Assembly (NCBI GenBank): GCA_023897205.1
Contig: JAHWDD010000004.1
Coordinates: 1,302,001-1,366,000, forward strand
Reading direction: 5' to 3'
DNA: 64,000 nucleotides
Origin: Exophiala sp. HKRS030
Taxonomy: Eukaryota; Ascomycota; Eurotiomycetes; Chaetothyriales; Herpotrichiellaceae
In this document: one piece after another, positions 32,922 to 45,282 of the stretch
How the letters are laid out: every line of letters starts with the position of its first letter
Numbering within the stretch: position 1 is the stretch's first letter
Made by a program: the position numbers and the translations under genes
Notes under the pieces: generated by a model
What the model was told of the DNA's origin: nothing
Databases searched by the model: none
The model's input: only the letters and a program-made list of their open reading frames with translations

Positions 32922-33634
32922 AGGTCATCTTTTCCCTTGGAGGATGGACAGTGAAGAGAAACGACCACACTCGAACGGCTCTACTGCTACCATATGGAAG
33001 GACCCTCGGCGACCAGAATCGCAATACTCACTGGTAGAGTTCTACAGGGGGAAGACATCCCTCGGCCAACAAGTTTCAAATTCGAAGCCCTGGAGGGCCC
33101 CAAGAAACAGGGAACCCAAGGGTAGGCCAGATATCTACGCGGCAAACTATCTGGCGCGTTCAAAACATGGCCACGCGACGAAGGCTATAAACTAAATTAT
33201 ACGAAGGTACGACACATGTTTTGATGATCTTGATGAATTGATTGTGGCAATTTTGGCATCTACACATTGACATTGACAACGATATTTTAAGAGAGAGATG
33301 TGTTTCTTCGCATATTGTATGCTAGCTCTACCATACATACATACATGGGGGAAAAAGGGTCGTGCAACATTTGCGGGTGCACGTTCATCAAAGGAAGAGA
33401 AGAGGAGGGGACTGACTTGAGTGTGTGTGATGGACCGTGTTGTGTAACGGGTGTTCAGGTTGCCGTCAATCATGAGCCCAAAGCGTCATTATATAAATGA
33501 CAATACCAATCAATGTACTCCTCCCGATAATCAAATGAATCAGTAAAGGGGTAATGTGACGAGGGGGTTTTGGTTTTATTTGTGCTACGTTCTGCTTGCC
33601 AGCTTTCCGGGACACAGCTATACCATTGTACAGC
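32922..33634. other. Convergent 3' flanks
   Basis: This lies between the 3' ends of the fusion gene (+) and Aim24 (-). It contains a CATA microsatellite at 33332-33346. The plus-strand frame at 32845-33195 starts inside the fusion gene in another phase and is not credible. Confidence 0.5.
33332..33346. repeat. (CATA)n microsatellite
   Basis: Short run of CATA units in the flank shared by the fusion gene and Aim24. Confidence 0.7.
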
Positions 33635-34852
33635 TCAACTAAATGAAACCTTTCCGTCCTTCCCTACTGTGGCGGTCGACAACTTGGGCTGTGACCTTGG
33701 TACTGTCGACGTCGATGCCGCCGCCGCACTGCTGGCCTTGTGTGCCCCTTGAGCATTGTCAATGGCTTCCACCACACTTCCAGCCGGGGCATCCGCGATC
33801 TCGTTGACTTCCTGCGCGGTCAAGACGTCGCTGACTCTGGGCGCTCGACTCTGGATGAGAAGTGTCGTGGGTCCGCGAAATTGCAAAAACAGTCGGTCTC
33901 CCCATAATGTCCTGCGGCTCCACGTCCGTATTCTGAGCGAGGCATTGGCCAGAAATTTGTATGTGCTGCTCGTCTTCAACGTTTCCACAAACTTTGAAGA
34001 CGGGAAGAAGTTGCCCAGTTGCAGTGGTATCTGCAGACGAACGTTGTTGGACTTGAACCTGTACGGTCGAGGTCGAGGGGACGGGGACGAGGCGGTGTAC
34101 GCAAGCACGTTCGAAGGGTGGACGACATAGGACTCTCCCTCCGCCAGCTCGATCGCGTAGACTTGTCCCTGGCCTGCGAGAGCGAGCAGACCTCTCCCGG
34201 TCACGTCGGAACTGCCCCAGTACGCCAGAGACAGTTTTGCATTCAGGCTCGGTTTCACCGACAAGGTACTTCCCGTCCACGCCAACAGGGCTTTTCTCTG
34301 TGCCAGTTTCCAATCCGTCGTGCCGTCCAGCTGTAGGATCGTGAACGTGGTCAAGGGTGACCGCGTCGATATGAGGGCGTTCGATGGAGATGTGCTCGTG
34401 ATTTTCTGGTAGAGAAACGGAATCCCGACCAAGGCTCGACGGACGGGGTTCAACATTCGAAGAGACGAGACCGTGCCGTCCGGGTCACCGCCAAAGGCGA
34501 CCAACGTTCCTCGACGTGTATAGAGATCTTGCGACGGAGAAAGTGTGACGGAAAGTAACGAGTAGGGACTGCCAATGACCTCGAAGCTGGCGTCTGCAGA
34601 GGAGAATGAAACGTGTTAGAGATATACCATCCACGCCCGCCCGAGAGATGTTGTGGGTGACTGACCTGGAGAAGAGGCAGACAGAGATCTACTACCAACA
34701 TCAATGCTGCTGGTATCTGTCGATGGCGTCGCTTGTAGCGAAATGTATCTGTATCCGCCGACTCTTCGACCCGCGACCAAGTGTGCTGGGAACGCCCATC
34801 TTCGTGGAAAATTGCCCAATCGGCGCAGACTGCAAGCTGGGATGGCGGGCAT
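33635..34852 (-). CDS. aim24: Mitochondrial inner-membrane protein Aim24
   Basis: Two exons, 34852-34666 and 34593-33635, join G|AC across a 72-base intron, giving 381 residues. The first ~60 residues form an Arg-rich mitochondrial presequence (SLRRLGNFPRRWAF, then AGRRVGGYRYISLQ). The body matches the Aim24 family: FEVIGSPYSLLSVTLSPSQD, TRRGTLVAFGGDPDGTVSSL, GRGLLALAGQGQVYAIEL and the ESYVVHPSNVLAYT strand, a TRAP-like double-psi/beta fold related to bacterial AIM24 proteins. In yeast, Aim24 sits in the inner membrane and supports MICOS assembly and cristae architecture. A Ser/Ala-rich C-terminal extension follows the domain. The family match is strong over most of exon 2. Confidence 0.9.
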
Positions 34853-35937
34853 TTTCGACTGAACAGAGGGTGTGTATGTGCAAGGTCGGAACACCAGGAT
34901 TAGACGGTAGTGAGCGACCAGGTGGCCGTCAAATATTGGCGCGCGTGGAAGAGAGTCTTCCTCTCTTTCAACAAAAAAGTGCACTTTATGGAAAGCTTCA
35001 GTCGAGGAGCTCGATGCCCCCGGCTTGTCGCGCTCCCTCGGCACACTTGCCCCGAACGTACATAAGGTAGGTATAGCCAGCAGCCTTGTACTACTACCAA
35101 CGAGCCTCACCAGGCTGCGCTTTCCTTCAACAACGCCTTCGAGACAAAATCCCGTAGATATATAATGCGATTCCGCACATAAACTCACCTAACCATAACA
35201 TATATCGAGGCTGAGAACCCTTTTCAACCATTCAAACATACCTATAGAAACATATAACTCGAGCAATGCTTTGTTCCGAATCCAGCAGCCTCAGAGGTTT
35301 TCTGCTTCGCCTTCAGCGGCCAAAGGATCATGGGGCTTTTGTTGTCACTTCTCAATCTGATGTCCGAAACGCGAGTACATCTTCCTCCATTCAATGCATC
35401 AGATCTTCAAAAGGCGCATAAATTCGGTCCGGGAGAACGTCCACCTTTCCACGGTTTCATGTGGGCGACTTTGGGTCCATAAGCACATCCGAAGTTCAGC
35501 CATAAGCATCTCAGTCTAAGCCCTTACAAACTGGCAAATCTGGAACTCGCTGCCGAAAAAGAGTGTTATAGGCGACACCCTGGAGGCCAAGCCGTGGTGC
35601 GCCTTCCACTGTTCTCCATTTTAGTTGCCCACGGCGCAACTCGAAGCCAATAACCGTTTATCATTAATACGCGCCCTGCGCATCGCACGGCTGATGAGTC
35701 CCCTCCTCCGTCTGAGAATTCGGGATGATGTCGAGACAGGCAATGGAGCCAGACCGCTGTTCTGCCGCCACTCCATAACGATGTGGGAAAATCAAGGGTT
35801 TTGGAACCAGACTTTGACCCTTGATGACTTTTCTTGACTCTCCAGGCCCCAAAATCTATGCAGAGATTGCATACAGACCTGGACCTTTTCGTATCGTTGA
35901 GCCCGTCCTCATTCGAGCTCTATCTGTAGCAAGAAAC
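34853..35937. other. Divergent intergenic region
   Basis: 1.1 kb between Aim24 (-) and the MFS transporter (+). No gene was recognised; the MFS reading frame stays open upstream to 35821, so the coding start could be as early as 35824. No specific regulatory element was identified. Confidence 0.45.
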
Positions 35938-37746
35938 ATGGTAACCCAAGTATCGGCAACTACTGGAAATGACGATGACGCCTTCCCATACAAGCAACTG
36001 GCTGTCGTGGGTATGTATATGTCCACCTATGCAGTGACTACCGTCATCCCTTTGGCACCACCAACGCTGACTGGATGCGATGTCTAGCCATTTGCCGTCT
36101 GGCAGAACCTATCGCGTTCACTTCGATAACAGCATATACCTTTGTCATGGTCAAAGATATCAAAGGTGAAGAAGACGCGTCCTTTTACGCCGGTCTTCTG
36201 ATATCAGCCTTTGCCATGGCTGAAGCCTCGACAGCCATGATCTGGGGAAATATTTCAGACCGATATGGCAGGAAGCCCATCATTCTCGTCGCATTAGCAG
36301 GCACGGCTCTTTCAAGTCTCTTATTTGGTTTCGCCAAACGATATTGGGTGGCTCTTCTTGCCCGAGTCGTCGGTGGTGCTCTCAATGGAAATGTCGCTGT
36401 TATGCAGACAATGGTAGCCGAAATGATCAAGAACCCGGCACATGAACGTGAGTTATTCCGTGATCTTTACAAGTCATTTGGCTTACTCCATTCCAGCCTC
36501 AGCATACGCCGTTCAGCCTTTCATGTGGAGCTTGGGGTCAATTGCAGGCTCAGCGTTGGGGGGCTTCACAGCGCAACCTGCTAAATTCTATCCTCATCTG
36601 TTTTCGCCTGAAGGTCTTTTCGGGGAGTATCCCTATCTTTTGCCAAACCTGGTCGCTGTGGTGGCAATCCTCATCGCCATGCTTCAAGGTTGGCTGTTCC
36701 TCGAAGAGACCAACCCTCGACTCAAACCAAAATTGGATCAACCTGAACAAAGCCGAATCGACGATGGTCCTGTCTCGGAACGAACACCACTTTTCCGGCC
36801 GCGAGGACGTAGAGAATCGGCAGTCGAGTCAATAGCTGTATCACTCGGTCGAAGCAGCATGCGTGGCAGTATTCGAGAGAGCTTTTCGTATGCCGCCAAC
36901 TCCGCCCCACTTCCCAATGATCCTGCCTTCGATCTTCGGAGAGGCTCGCTCGCATCCATGGTGTCGATCGGCTCCTTCAAACGCCTTGCCGGCATGGCTC
37001 CCCAGATCTCTGACGTCGTTGTCGAGGATGAAGAAGACCCGGATACTGAGCAATCTGTCACCGCGTTCAATAAACCAGTCATATTCTGGACTATCGCCCT
37101 TGTTCTGATGTCGTATCACCAGATGTCTTTTTACTCACTCTATCCGGTCTATATGCTTGACGATCCACACCAGCCCCCGAGACATCTTGATCTCATCGGA
37201 GGGTTGGGATTAACCCTGCCCAAGGTGGGCACTTTCCTTGCTGTGAACAGTATTCTGTCTCTGTTCTTTCAAGGAGTTCTCTTTCCAATATTCGTGAGCA
37301 AGCTCGGTGTTTGGAAGGCTGTCTTTACCCTTGTTTCGATAGCGCCTATCGCGCACATCCTGGCCCCCTTTGTCTCAATCCTGCCGAACCCAGGCTGGGG
37401 TCTCTGGGCTCTACTTGCGCTTCAGAGCTTCACCTGCATCATCATATTTCCCAGCTTGTTGATCTTGCTCAAAAACGCTACGGAGTCACCTCTTGTTCTG
37501 GGCAAGGTCAATGGCTTAGCGATGTCGGCTTGTTCCGCAGCGCGAACCGTTGCGCCGCCGTTAGGAGGTATTATCTACAGCTCGCTAGGGTCGGCAGCAG
37601 GTTGGTGGAGTTGTGCCATCATATCGATCGCGGCGATTGTCCAACTGTTTTTCGCTCCTAGGCCCAAGGAGGACAATGCCGCAATCCTGCGCCGAGCTTC
37701 AGTTGTGGTAGAGGCGCCACCAATGGCCGACCACGCGAGAGATTGA
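35938..37746 (+). CDS. MFS transporter, YCR023C / ZIF-like group
   Basis: Three exons, 35938-36010, 36088-36447 and 36497-37746, give 560 residues. The start FPYKQLAVVAICRLAEPIAF leads into the first transmembrane helix, as in the YCR023C group. The MFS signature lies between TM2 and TM3 (GNISDRYGRKPIIL), then ARVVGGALNGNVAVMQTMVAEM, and HEPSAYAVQPFMWSLGS across the second intron. A long cytoplasmic loop with Ser/Arg-rich sequence (ESAVESIAVSLGRSSMRGS) separates the two six-helix halves; the second half starts VIFWTIALVLMSYHQMSFYS. The subgroup resembles fungal YCR023C and plant zinc-induced-facilitator-like transporters; substrate is unknown. I chose the ATG at 35938 because homologues have short N-termini, but an in-frame ATG at 35824 would add 38 residues. 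Confidence 0.85.
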
Positions 37747-37956
37747 ACACCAGACGATTTCACGCCTTTCCATTACTATATATCATCGCCTCAAGGACGT
37801 GTCGGATTGACACATTGGTATCTATGCATCACGCGGAGTTTTTGCGGCATATCGTTACTTTGGAAAAGAATACGGCACATATTGCGTTTACACGAGCATT
37901 AACGGTATTGGATTGGCTACTCTCTACTGAATTCCAGGTCAAATGTTCATTCTAGC

Positions 37957-39113
37957 TTACTGCAGTTTTTCTTTGAGCCACATTTTGATAGCACCCTCCT
38001 GACACGTGTCACCCAGTTTGTCAAGCTCACTGTCTGGTAATGGATACAAGGGGGCATCATGGATCTCTCTCTTTCCCACTACGAGCTTCAAAACGTCACT
38101 ACCGACACCTTCCTTGAATTTGCTTGCGAAAGAAGTGATTCCATCGCGCAAAACTTCTTCGTCCCCTACTGTGATGAGCACCGAAGATACCTTGACACCA
38201 GACCACCAACTTGGCGGGGCTTGTTCTGGGACAGTGTACTCATCGTCCTGGATGCCCTTTCCCCGGCCCTTGTACACGTCAATCCAGTAATTCGCACATT
38301 CTGTGTTCACGACATCTCGCTTCGCAAATTCGGTCATCGATTTGAACTGGGAGGCATCCGATGAGACCCACGGTGCGATCATGAGGGCGCCGTGCAATTT
38401 CCCGGCCAGATCGAACGGCTTCACGACGTCTGGCCTCGGGTGTGGGTGATTCGATATATGGCTGAGTACGCAACAAACCAAATTTCCCCCAGCAGAGTCG
38501 CCGCCTACCATGGTTGTGTCTGGCGTACGATTGGGCAGAGAGAGCACATAGCGTAGTGCCTCAACGCATTCGGCAATTTGAAGTGGGTAGAGGCCTTCTG
38601 GGGCGAGGGTGTATGCGTTGCAGAAGACTGCAAGTTTCCCATTGGACCACTGGACGACGCGGGAGAGGAACTCGAGATGCTGAGGCAGCCCAGGCATTAC
38701 GAAGCCGCCGCCATGGAAATAAGCCATTACATAGGTCGCCGAGTCTGGGTCGCCGAGCCAGAAGCCTTTTGTCTTGGTATTGGGAATATCGACCGATCGA
38801 GGGGTCAAGTTTTTTTGACTGCAGAATTTGGTGTAGATAGTCGTGAATGGAGGAAGTAATATTCTGAAATCAAAGTTAGCGTTGCGAGTCTACATCAAAG
38901 CTTGCACAGGACAGGAAAGTCGACATACTGCAATTGACCAGTTGTCAAGTGTGTGAACATAGTGCGAAAGGCGGTTCGCAAGACATGGTCACTAACTGTC
39001 GGAGCGCCCTTTGTCCCTCGAAGAGGACTGCCTACTAAGGCGAGGATGCTTCTAGCAAAGACATATGATAGTCCTGGGATGAGGAGGACTTTATCACTGA
39101 CTGTTGATGGCAT
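37957..39113 (-). CDS. Alpha/beta hydrolase of the hormone-sensitive-lipase type
   Basis: Two exons, 39113-38929 and 38863-37957, join CA|A across a 65-base intron, giving 363 residues. The oxyanion-hole motif HGGG is at 112-115 and the nucleophile elbow GGDSAGGNL puts Ser185 at the active site. The acid is probably Asp296 or Asp302 in VGDEEVLRDG, and His330 in REIHDAP completes the triad. An N-terminal hydrophobic stretch (LLIPGLSYVFARSILALVGS) may be a membrane anchor, as in the steryl-acetyl hydrolase Say1 group, which shares this Abhydrolase_3 fold. Natural substrate is unknown; esters of sterols, lipids or xenobiotics are possible. The gene diverges from Atm1 and runs toward the MFS gene with a 210-base gap. 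The start is the first in-frame ATG of the first exon. Confidence 0.85.
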
Positions 39114-40464
39114 ATCGCCTGCGACAAGATTCTTTGAATATTGTTCACGTCGAGAAGCAGGAGTTGTAAAGCGCAAAGATGTAAGGGATCATAAGTAAGC
39201 CTGACAGCACGGTATGCCTCGAGAATTGGATACTTAGATGGTTTAATAAACAATCGATTCAGCCCCCGAATTCATGGCATGGGGTATCCCTCCTCCGTAC
39301 CCACAACGACTCCATACTGTTGGCGAGATGAAGTCAGACGTCGCCAGACTATTCATGCTATTTGAGCGTCAGGCGACCAACGCACGGAGTAGAATCGAAG
39401 AAATCTCGCAAGGCCGGCTTACGAGTCAACCAAAGCTAGGCCCGGTTCTGGGTCATTAATCGACACATGCTCGTGTTCCAAAATGTATGTAAGCGAAATC
39501 GCTGACTAGTCGTTCCCTACCGGAATGCCAATGCGCAATGCCGATGAACAGTCTCGCACTTCGTAGTTCTGGTAAGCATGCGTGCTTCTTGCGAAGGCGA
39601 TCATAAGGCGGATTCCTTAGCGGATTCCAGGTATCAAGCACTGGTATCAAGCTAGATTGCCTGAATGGACCCTTACCACGCATCATTTCTCACGGCTTCC
39701 TACTATGTACTTCCGCACAAGCACTCTAACATTCCGCCAAGAATCTTGAGCTGGGATACTTTTGATAGCATTGTAGTAAGGGTGATTGTCTTCAGAGACG
39801 ACGAAGAGTTTACTTGTAGTCTCAAGTGTACAGAGAGTGGCGCGACCTTGCAACAGTCACTGACTCGAATATTAATTGTCAGAGCCAAGGTCAGGAAAGC
39901 ACATGGTAGCCAACGACTTGAGTTTCAAACGCCGTTCTTTTTGCAGCATGTCTGAGGGCACTGTATCTGGAGTATGCCGCACTAGAGCGGTAGGAAAACA
40001 CATGAGCATACAAGGTCTTACACCCACAGTTGCGGTGCTGAATACTCAGCAATCTGCCCACCTCTTCAGCATTCTGCGGTAGTACAAGCTGTGACATAGG
40101 GCGTCTTACATAATTTCCTCGGTGAGACTGTCGACGACAGCCTTGCCAACGAGGCTGAATCAGTCTAACGAATTCGGGCTTAGATATTTTTTCTACGGTG
40201 AATCAATACGAAGGCCGAGGCCGAGAATTCTGGCCCGAATACGGCCATCGCATCATAATACGCAAAAACGCCTCATTCTTTTCAATAAATAAGGTAGCAC
40301 AGAGTACAGCGCATCCTCTACGCGATACACTTCAACTGGATTACACGACAATAGGCTCCCGACGACTTCGATGATAACGTCCAATGCAGTAAGCCGATGC
40401 AAGAGGGCCCGGAAGCAGCCCTTTGAGATCAGTCGGTAGAAGACGAGCATCAGCTTATGCAACG
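39114..40464. other. Divergent intergenic region
   Basis: 1.35 kb between the hydrolase (-) and Atm1 (+). Small frames occur on both strands, none with recognisable composition. The Atm1 frame is open for 14 codons upstream of its first ATG. Confidence 0.45.
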
Positions 40465-42642
40465 ATGCTCCCCAGGACGGTTTACAGCTGTGGCAAACGG
40501 CACTTTTACAGCTTGGCTGAGGCCGGACCATCGAGGTGGCATGCCACATGCCGAACGGCGCCATCACGAACTTTTCTCCGCCCATTCACTGGATCAGCCT
40601 TACTCAGACGTGACGAACCCGCCAAGAGGTCAATTGAAGCTGCCAAGGTCGCAGAAAGTCCTCCAAGCCGGTCCGAAAGCGCAGAGGTCACGAAGCCAGA
40701 GACCCTACAGAATGCCGTCACACCCAAGGATGCCCAGGAACCGGCCAACAAGAAGGATGCCACTCTGTTGTCGGAAAAGGTTGTGTCCAACAAGGAGCAA
40801 CGGAAAGTTGACCTTGCCATCATGAGGGAGATGGTCAGGTATCTGTGGCCAAGAGGGGATTGGGGCACCAAGGTACGAGTAGGTGCGGCGTTGGGACTGC
40901 TTGTGTCGGCCAAAATCTTGAACGTCAACGTGCCATTTTACTTCAAGAACATTGTCGACTCGATGAATATTGATTTTCTGGCTGTTGGCGGAACAGCTTG
41001 GACCGTGGCGGGTTCGATGATCGTGGCCTATGGTGTGACCAGGATCGGCGCCACTCTTTTTCAGGAGTTGAGGAACGCCGTCTTTGCCAGCGTCGCGCAG
41101 AAAGCCATCCGGAACGTGGCGCGCAACGTCTTTCAACACTTGCTCCGCCTGGATCTCAACTTTCACCTGTCGAGACAGACTGGAGGCTTGACCCGAGCGC
41201 TCGATCGAGGTACCAAAGGTATCAGCTTCTTGCTGACGTCCATGTTGTTCCATATTTTCCCCACCGTGCTGGAGATTGGCATGGTATGTGGCATCCTTAC
41301 GTATCAATACGGAGCCCAGTTTGCAGCCATCACTGGGGCGACCATGGCTGCCTACTCGGTCTTCACCATCACCACGACATCATGGCGAACCAAATTTCGG
41401 AAACAGGCGAATGCCGCGGACAACCAGGGGGCCACGGTGGCGGTGGACACTCTCATCAACTATGAAGCGGTCAAGTACTTCAACAATGAAAAGTTCGAGG
41501 TCAATCGCTACGACAAAGCGTTGAAGAAGTACGAAGATGCGTCCATCAAGGTCACCACGTCACTTGCCTTCTTGAATACCGGTCAGAATGTCATCTTCTC
41601 CAGTGCCTTGGCAGGTATGATGTACATGGCAGCGAACGGAGTAGCGGAGGGCTCTCTCACTGTTGGAGATTTGGTCATGGTGAACCAGCTCGTCTTTCAA
41701 TTGTCGGTGCCACTCAATTTCCTAGGATCGGTATATCGAGAACTCCGACAGTCACTTTTGGATATGGAAACACTCTTCAATCTTCAAAAGGTCAACGTCA
41801 CGGTGAAGGAGGTGACGAATCCCCGACCCCTTGCCCTCACACGTGGGGGAGAGATCAAATTCGAGAGTGTCAGCTTTGGCTATCACGCTGATCGACCGAT
41901 TTTGAGAAACTTGAGTATGACAATCCCTGCAGGTAAGAAAGTGGCCATCGTCGGGCCCAGCGGCTGTGGCAAGTCCACGATTCTCCGACTTCTGTTCCGC
42001 TTCTACGACGCAGAATCAGGAAGTATAACGATCGACGGCCAGAACATCCGCGAGGTGAGTCTGGACAGCCTCCGACAAAGTATTGGTGTCGTCCCGCAGG
42101 ACACACCATTGTTCAACAACACCATTGAGCACAATATCAGATATGGAAAGATCGACGCGTCCCTGGACGACGTGAAACGAGCAGCTCAAAGAGCCAGAAT
42201 TTTTGATCTCATCGAGCGTCTGCCGGCCGGGTGGAACACGATGGTCGGCGAGAGAGGTATGATGATCTCGGGTGGTGAGAAGCAACGCCTCGCTGTTGCG
42301 CGACTCCTCTTGAAAGACCCTCCACTCTTGTTCTTCGACGAGGCCACGTCGGCACTGGACACGTACACCGAGCAAACGCTGCTGCAAAACATCAACAGCA
42401 TTCTCAAAGAGAAAGCACGCACGAGTGTCTTTGTGGCACATCGCCTTCGTACCATCTACGACAGTGATATCATTTTCGTGCTCAAAGAGGGTCAGGTCGA
42501 GGAGCAAGGTACTCATGCGGAACTGCTTGCTATGAACGGCTTATATGCGGATCTGTGGGCTGCGCAAGAAGTGTCCATCGGGCAGGACATGACTTTGGAG
42601 CGGTCGCTGGAAGAAGAACGTGAATCGGAGAAAACGAAATGA
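40465..42642 (+). CDS. atm1: Mitochondrial ABC transporter Atm1 (iron-sulfur cluster export)
   Basis: A single exon of 725 codons. The N-terminal ~60 residues are Arg/Ser-rich ([37 protein letters not shown]), a mitochondrial presequence. A six-helix type-I exporter membrane domain follows ([63 protein letters not shown]). The nucleotide-binding domain has Walker A GPSGCGKS near residues 497-504, signature SGGEKQ near 601 and Walker [13 protein letters not shown] near 622-633, then the H-loop in VAHRLRTI. The [14 protein letters not shown] stretch is characteristic of the Atm1/ABCB7 group. Atm1 works as a homodimer in the inner membrane, exporting a glutathione-linked sulfur species needed for cytosolic and nuclear Fe-S protein assembly. 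The start is the first ATG of the open frame; an upstream exon cannot be excluded. Confidence 0.95.
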   Translation: MLPRTVYSCGKRHFYSLAEAGPSRWHATCRTAPSRTFLRPFTGSALLRRDEPAKRSIEAAKVAESPPSRSESAEVTKPETLQNAVTPKDAQEPANKKDATLLSEKVVSNKEQRKVDLAIMREMVRYLWPRGDWGTKVRVGAALGLLVSAKILNVNVPFYFKNIVDSMNIDFLAVGGTAWTVAGSMIVAYGVTRIGATLFQELRNAVFASVAQKAIRNVARNVFQHLLRLDLNFHLSRQTGGLTRALDRGTKGISFLLTSMLFHIFPTVLEIGMVCGILTYQYGAQFAAITGATMAAYSVFTITTTSWRTKFRKQANAADNQGATVAVDTLINYEAVKYFNNEKFEVNRYDKALKKYEDASIKVTTSLAFLNTGQNVIFSSALAGMMYMAANGVAEGSLTVGDLVMVNQLVFQLSVPLNFLGSVYRELRQSLLDMETLFNLQKVNVTVKEVTNPRPLALTRGGEIKFESVSFGYHADRPILRNLSMTIPAGKKVAIVGPSGCGKSTILRLLFRFYDAESGSITIDGQNIREVSLDSLRQSIGVVPQDTPLFNNTIEHNIRYGKIDASLDDVKRAAQRARIFDLIERLPAGWNTMVGERGMMISGGEKQRLAVARLLLKDPPLLFFDEATSALDTYTEQTLLQNINSILKEKARTSVFVAHRLRTIYDSDIIFVLKEGQVEEQGTHAELLAMNGLYADLWAAQEVSIGQDMTLERSLEEERESEKTK

Positions 42643-44926
42643 GTTGGTCTACCTGCAGACAGATACACCACTCGCAAACATGTATGGCTACCAAATGAGT
42701 GCAAATGAAATGTCGAAGAGTGAATGTAAGGGGAAACTACCTTAGTCACCGCCGGAACGAGTACATACATGCCTGACGACGGGATTCATTACCAACCAAC
42801 ATCGCAGTCACCTTATTCACCACCTTCACACACCCCTCCCAAAAAAAGAAACAAAAAATCCAGCAGGAAAAACAAAAAGTTTGGAGATTCGAACCCTCCG
42901 GCTCTGATACTTATCCCGACTATGACCATTCACAAATCTCTACTCCATAGAGGAACGTATTACTCCGTAATACTTGTCAGAGATGCTACAGTAGTCATGG
43001 AAACCCAGCAGACTCCCAAGTTTAATCCACTAAGCTGGATTTCCAAGGATAAGCCCAACCTCCAAACCATTAGACCAAAGAGTCGCATTACGACGTGGTG
43101 AGTCTTGATAGTGGCCATCGAGGCGGTCTTTGTTGAAGGAAATTCCACTGGATTAAATATATATACACCATAGAACATGTAGGTACTTAGTATGGACTTG
43201 CCAGGTATTCCCTTGACAATATAGCTGGGAAATGAAGCACAAGACAAACTTGATCCTCCGCACACGAGACCCCGAACATGATACCCCTTCGTTACCAGGC
43301 TCATGGGTACGTTTGATATCAACATGGGCGACCCCTCCGGTCTCGCAGCAAAGTGATACGAAGTTACGGAGTCTGTAGCCAGCCGAAATGATTATTGGGA
43401 AATGTACAGTACTCCGTACAGTACAAGATTTCAGAGACAGGGGGATGATGAGCCTTCTTGGCCTAGTTTTAACCCCTGGCACGTGGCGTTAGCTTGCTGG
43501 GGAAACCGAAACCCCCTCTATCCTGTTTTTGTATCTAATGGATACAAGTATTGCGGCAACCCGTGGTACCTGGGTATGTATGGTGATGTTGACAGTCGCG
43601 GACCAACTTTTGACTGGTTGCTCTGAAAAAGTCCGTCGATCATTTTGACTCCATGGCTTGCATGAAAAAAGTCCACCGTCGCGTTCATGGCAACGAACGG
43701 CGTGTGATAACACACGTTCTACATACACAGCAGTAGACCTGGTGGGTTGAATAGGGGAGGGCAAGCTGAAGCGCAGACCACAGATGGACGAGATCACGAA
43801 TTTTCTATCCAGCTCCGTCAACCAATTCAAAGTAGTCTTGCGGACAGACCACGTACGACGAACACGTTACAGCTGTCATTCAAGCCCCCTCCCCTCCAGA
43901 ACTTCTGAGCATGGCTTCTTTTGACAGGCAGTGCGTGCTCTCTGCATGAACGCTAGAAGGCGAGGAAAAGTTCCTTGGAGTGACGCGAGTGGAAACATTC
44001 AAGTCTCAAAGGCAGGAACGACAGCGACTTAGGGGGCTCCCATCGGGCTAGCATGATACCTAGACGACGCCTAGCCACGCCTGACCACGCCTAGCCCCCG
44101 CCTAAATGCGGCCTAATGACTGGCTAAACCCGCGTACAGAAATTGCGATCGGACTACCAGGCCGTTTTCTTTCTCCAACCGACTCCTTTCTACGGAGGTT
44201 GCTGGTACTAACGAGGGAATGCCACCCACCCTGCCACCGCCCTTGATAATGGGAACCACGTCCACCACTGTCGCTTGTCGCCGGCGACGAGCATGACATC
44301 TTCCTTGTTACAAACGCTCCTTTGAACCTCCTCTACCTACTGTTCAAATCGAAAATCCTCGGTAGCTCAACTTGTTGTGCGAAACCCCACGTCGACCATC
44401 CCGCATTTTCTTGCTGCACCCGAGCGTTTCACATTCACAAACGGCTTTGCATAAAACCTGGGAAGAGCGACGCCCGCACATTGCGATCGAACTCACCCTT
44501 TCACCCCGTACAGGTATCTTGAGAATCTGGTCATCAGGAGCCGTCGCAAGACAATCCATCCACCATCTTACACCACCTGCTGTTGCACGAAACGTTCTTC
44601 CTCGTCGAGAACTCCCCCCCTTCCGCCGCTCGGTGCCGAAATAACAGCGAAATCTCTCACAAAGGATAGACCTGGGGACCTATCGCTTTGCATACATTGT
44701 CTCGTCGGAAGGTCGGATAGAAAGAATCCACGGATTGGGTCTGCAACATCCCGAGGATCACGAGGCTATACACACACGGACGCAATCCTTTTTCACAAGG
44801 TGTCACGAGAATCAGCTTACAAGGGTTCTTGTGGGATATAGAACCGAATCCCTTGCCCAGATCACAACTACTCGCCCTATAACCCATTTTACACACCGGT
44901 TGTGACACTGCCTTATCATCGTCAAC
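42643..44926. other. 2.3 kb gene-poor region
   Basis: No gene supported on either strand. TACTCCGTA 9-mers occur at 42961 and 43410, each inside a short imperfect palindrome. A cluster of GCCT-containing decamers lies at 44065-44117. From about 44300 to 44920 the plus strand is C/T-rich, probably the leader of the small gene at 44927. Confidence 0.5.
44065..44117. repeat. Array of 10-11 bp GCCT-containing repeats
   Basis: The word ACGCCT recurs at 44067, 44077 and 44087 with exact 10-base spacing, followed by CCGCCT at 44098 and CGGCCT at 44109 at 11-base spacing; several are followed by AGC or AA. The pitch equals one helical turn, so all copies face the same side of DNA. It sits about 810 bases upstream of the small gene at 44927. 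Confidence 0.75.
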
Positions 44927-45282
44927 ATGGGTCTCTTTGAAAAGTTACAATCAAGTGAGTCGCAAAAACTATCTACGCTGCTCTGCTTTGCATGTCCACA
45001 GGACTAGGTTTTACTACCTTATGAGGTATTCTTTCGGCTGACCACGACGTCCACGTCTTACTTCTAGAACTCGAACTATACCGCCTCGAGCAGAAATATG
45101 CTCGTCGCAAGAACAGAACCACCTACAGCACCGGCGCCCAGTATGTCGACGGAGAGTACGTCTACCCGAGTGGACCGGACTACCTGGAAAGCCCCGTCTC
45201 TGCAAACTCGACCGGCAGCAGCTCCGGCAGTTCGAACAAGAGAAGGACCATGTTCTGGACACCTCCTGATCAGCGCCGATGA
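44927..45282 (+). CDS. Small conserved-looking protein of 80 residues, two exons
   Basis: Exon 1 (44927-44954, 28 bases) and exon 2 (45068-45282) join A|AA across a 113-base intron. The product starts MGLFEKLQSKLELYRLEQKY, continues ARRKNRTTYSTGAQYVDGEYVYP and ends with a Ser/Gly-rich stretch and a basic tail (NKRRTMFWTPPDQRR). The first 20 residues form an amphipathic helix. I recognise the pattern as one seen in uncharacterised small proteins of filamentous ascomycetes, from memory only; no function is known to me. The clean splice junction (GTGAGT donor, CTAG acceptor), the coding-like composition and the strong leader upstream support a real gene. No transmembrane segment or signal peptide. 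Confidence 0.65.

Noticed and set aside
42880..42910. GGTTCGAATC box on the minus strand, like a tRNA B box
   Set aside because: The surrounding bases do not fold into a five-pair T stem or a seven-pair acceptor stem, and no A box is at the right distance.
43860..44300. Possible transposon remnant in the gene-poor interval
   Set aside because: No terminal inverted repeats, target duplication or transposase-like frame could be found by eye.
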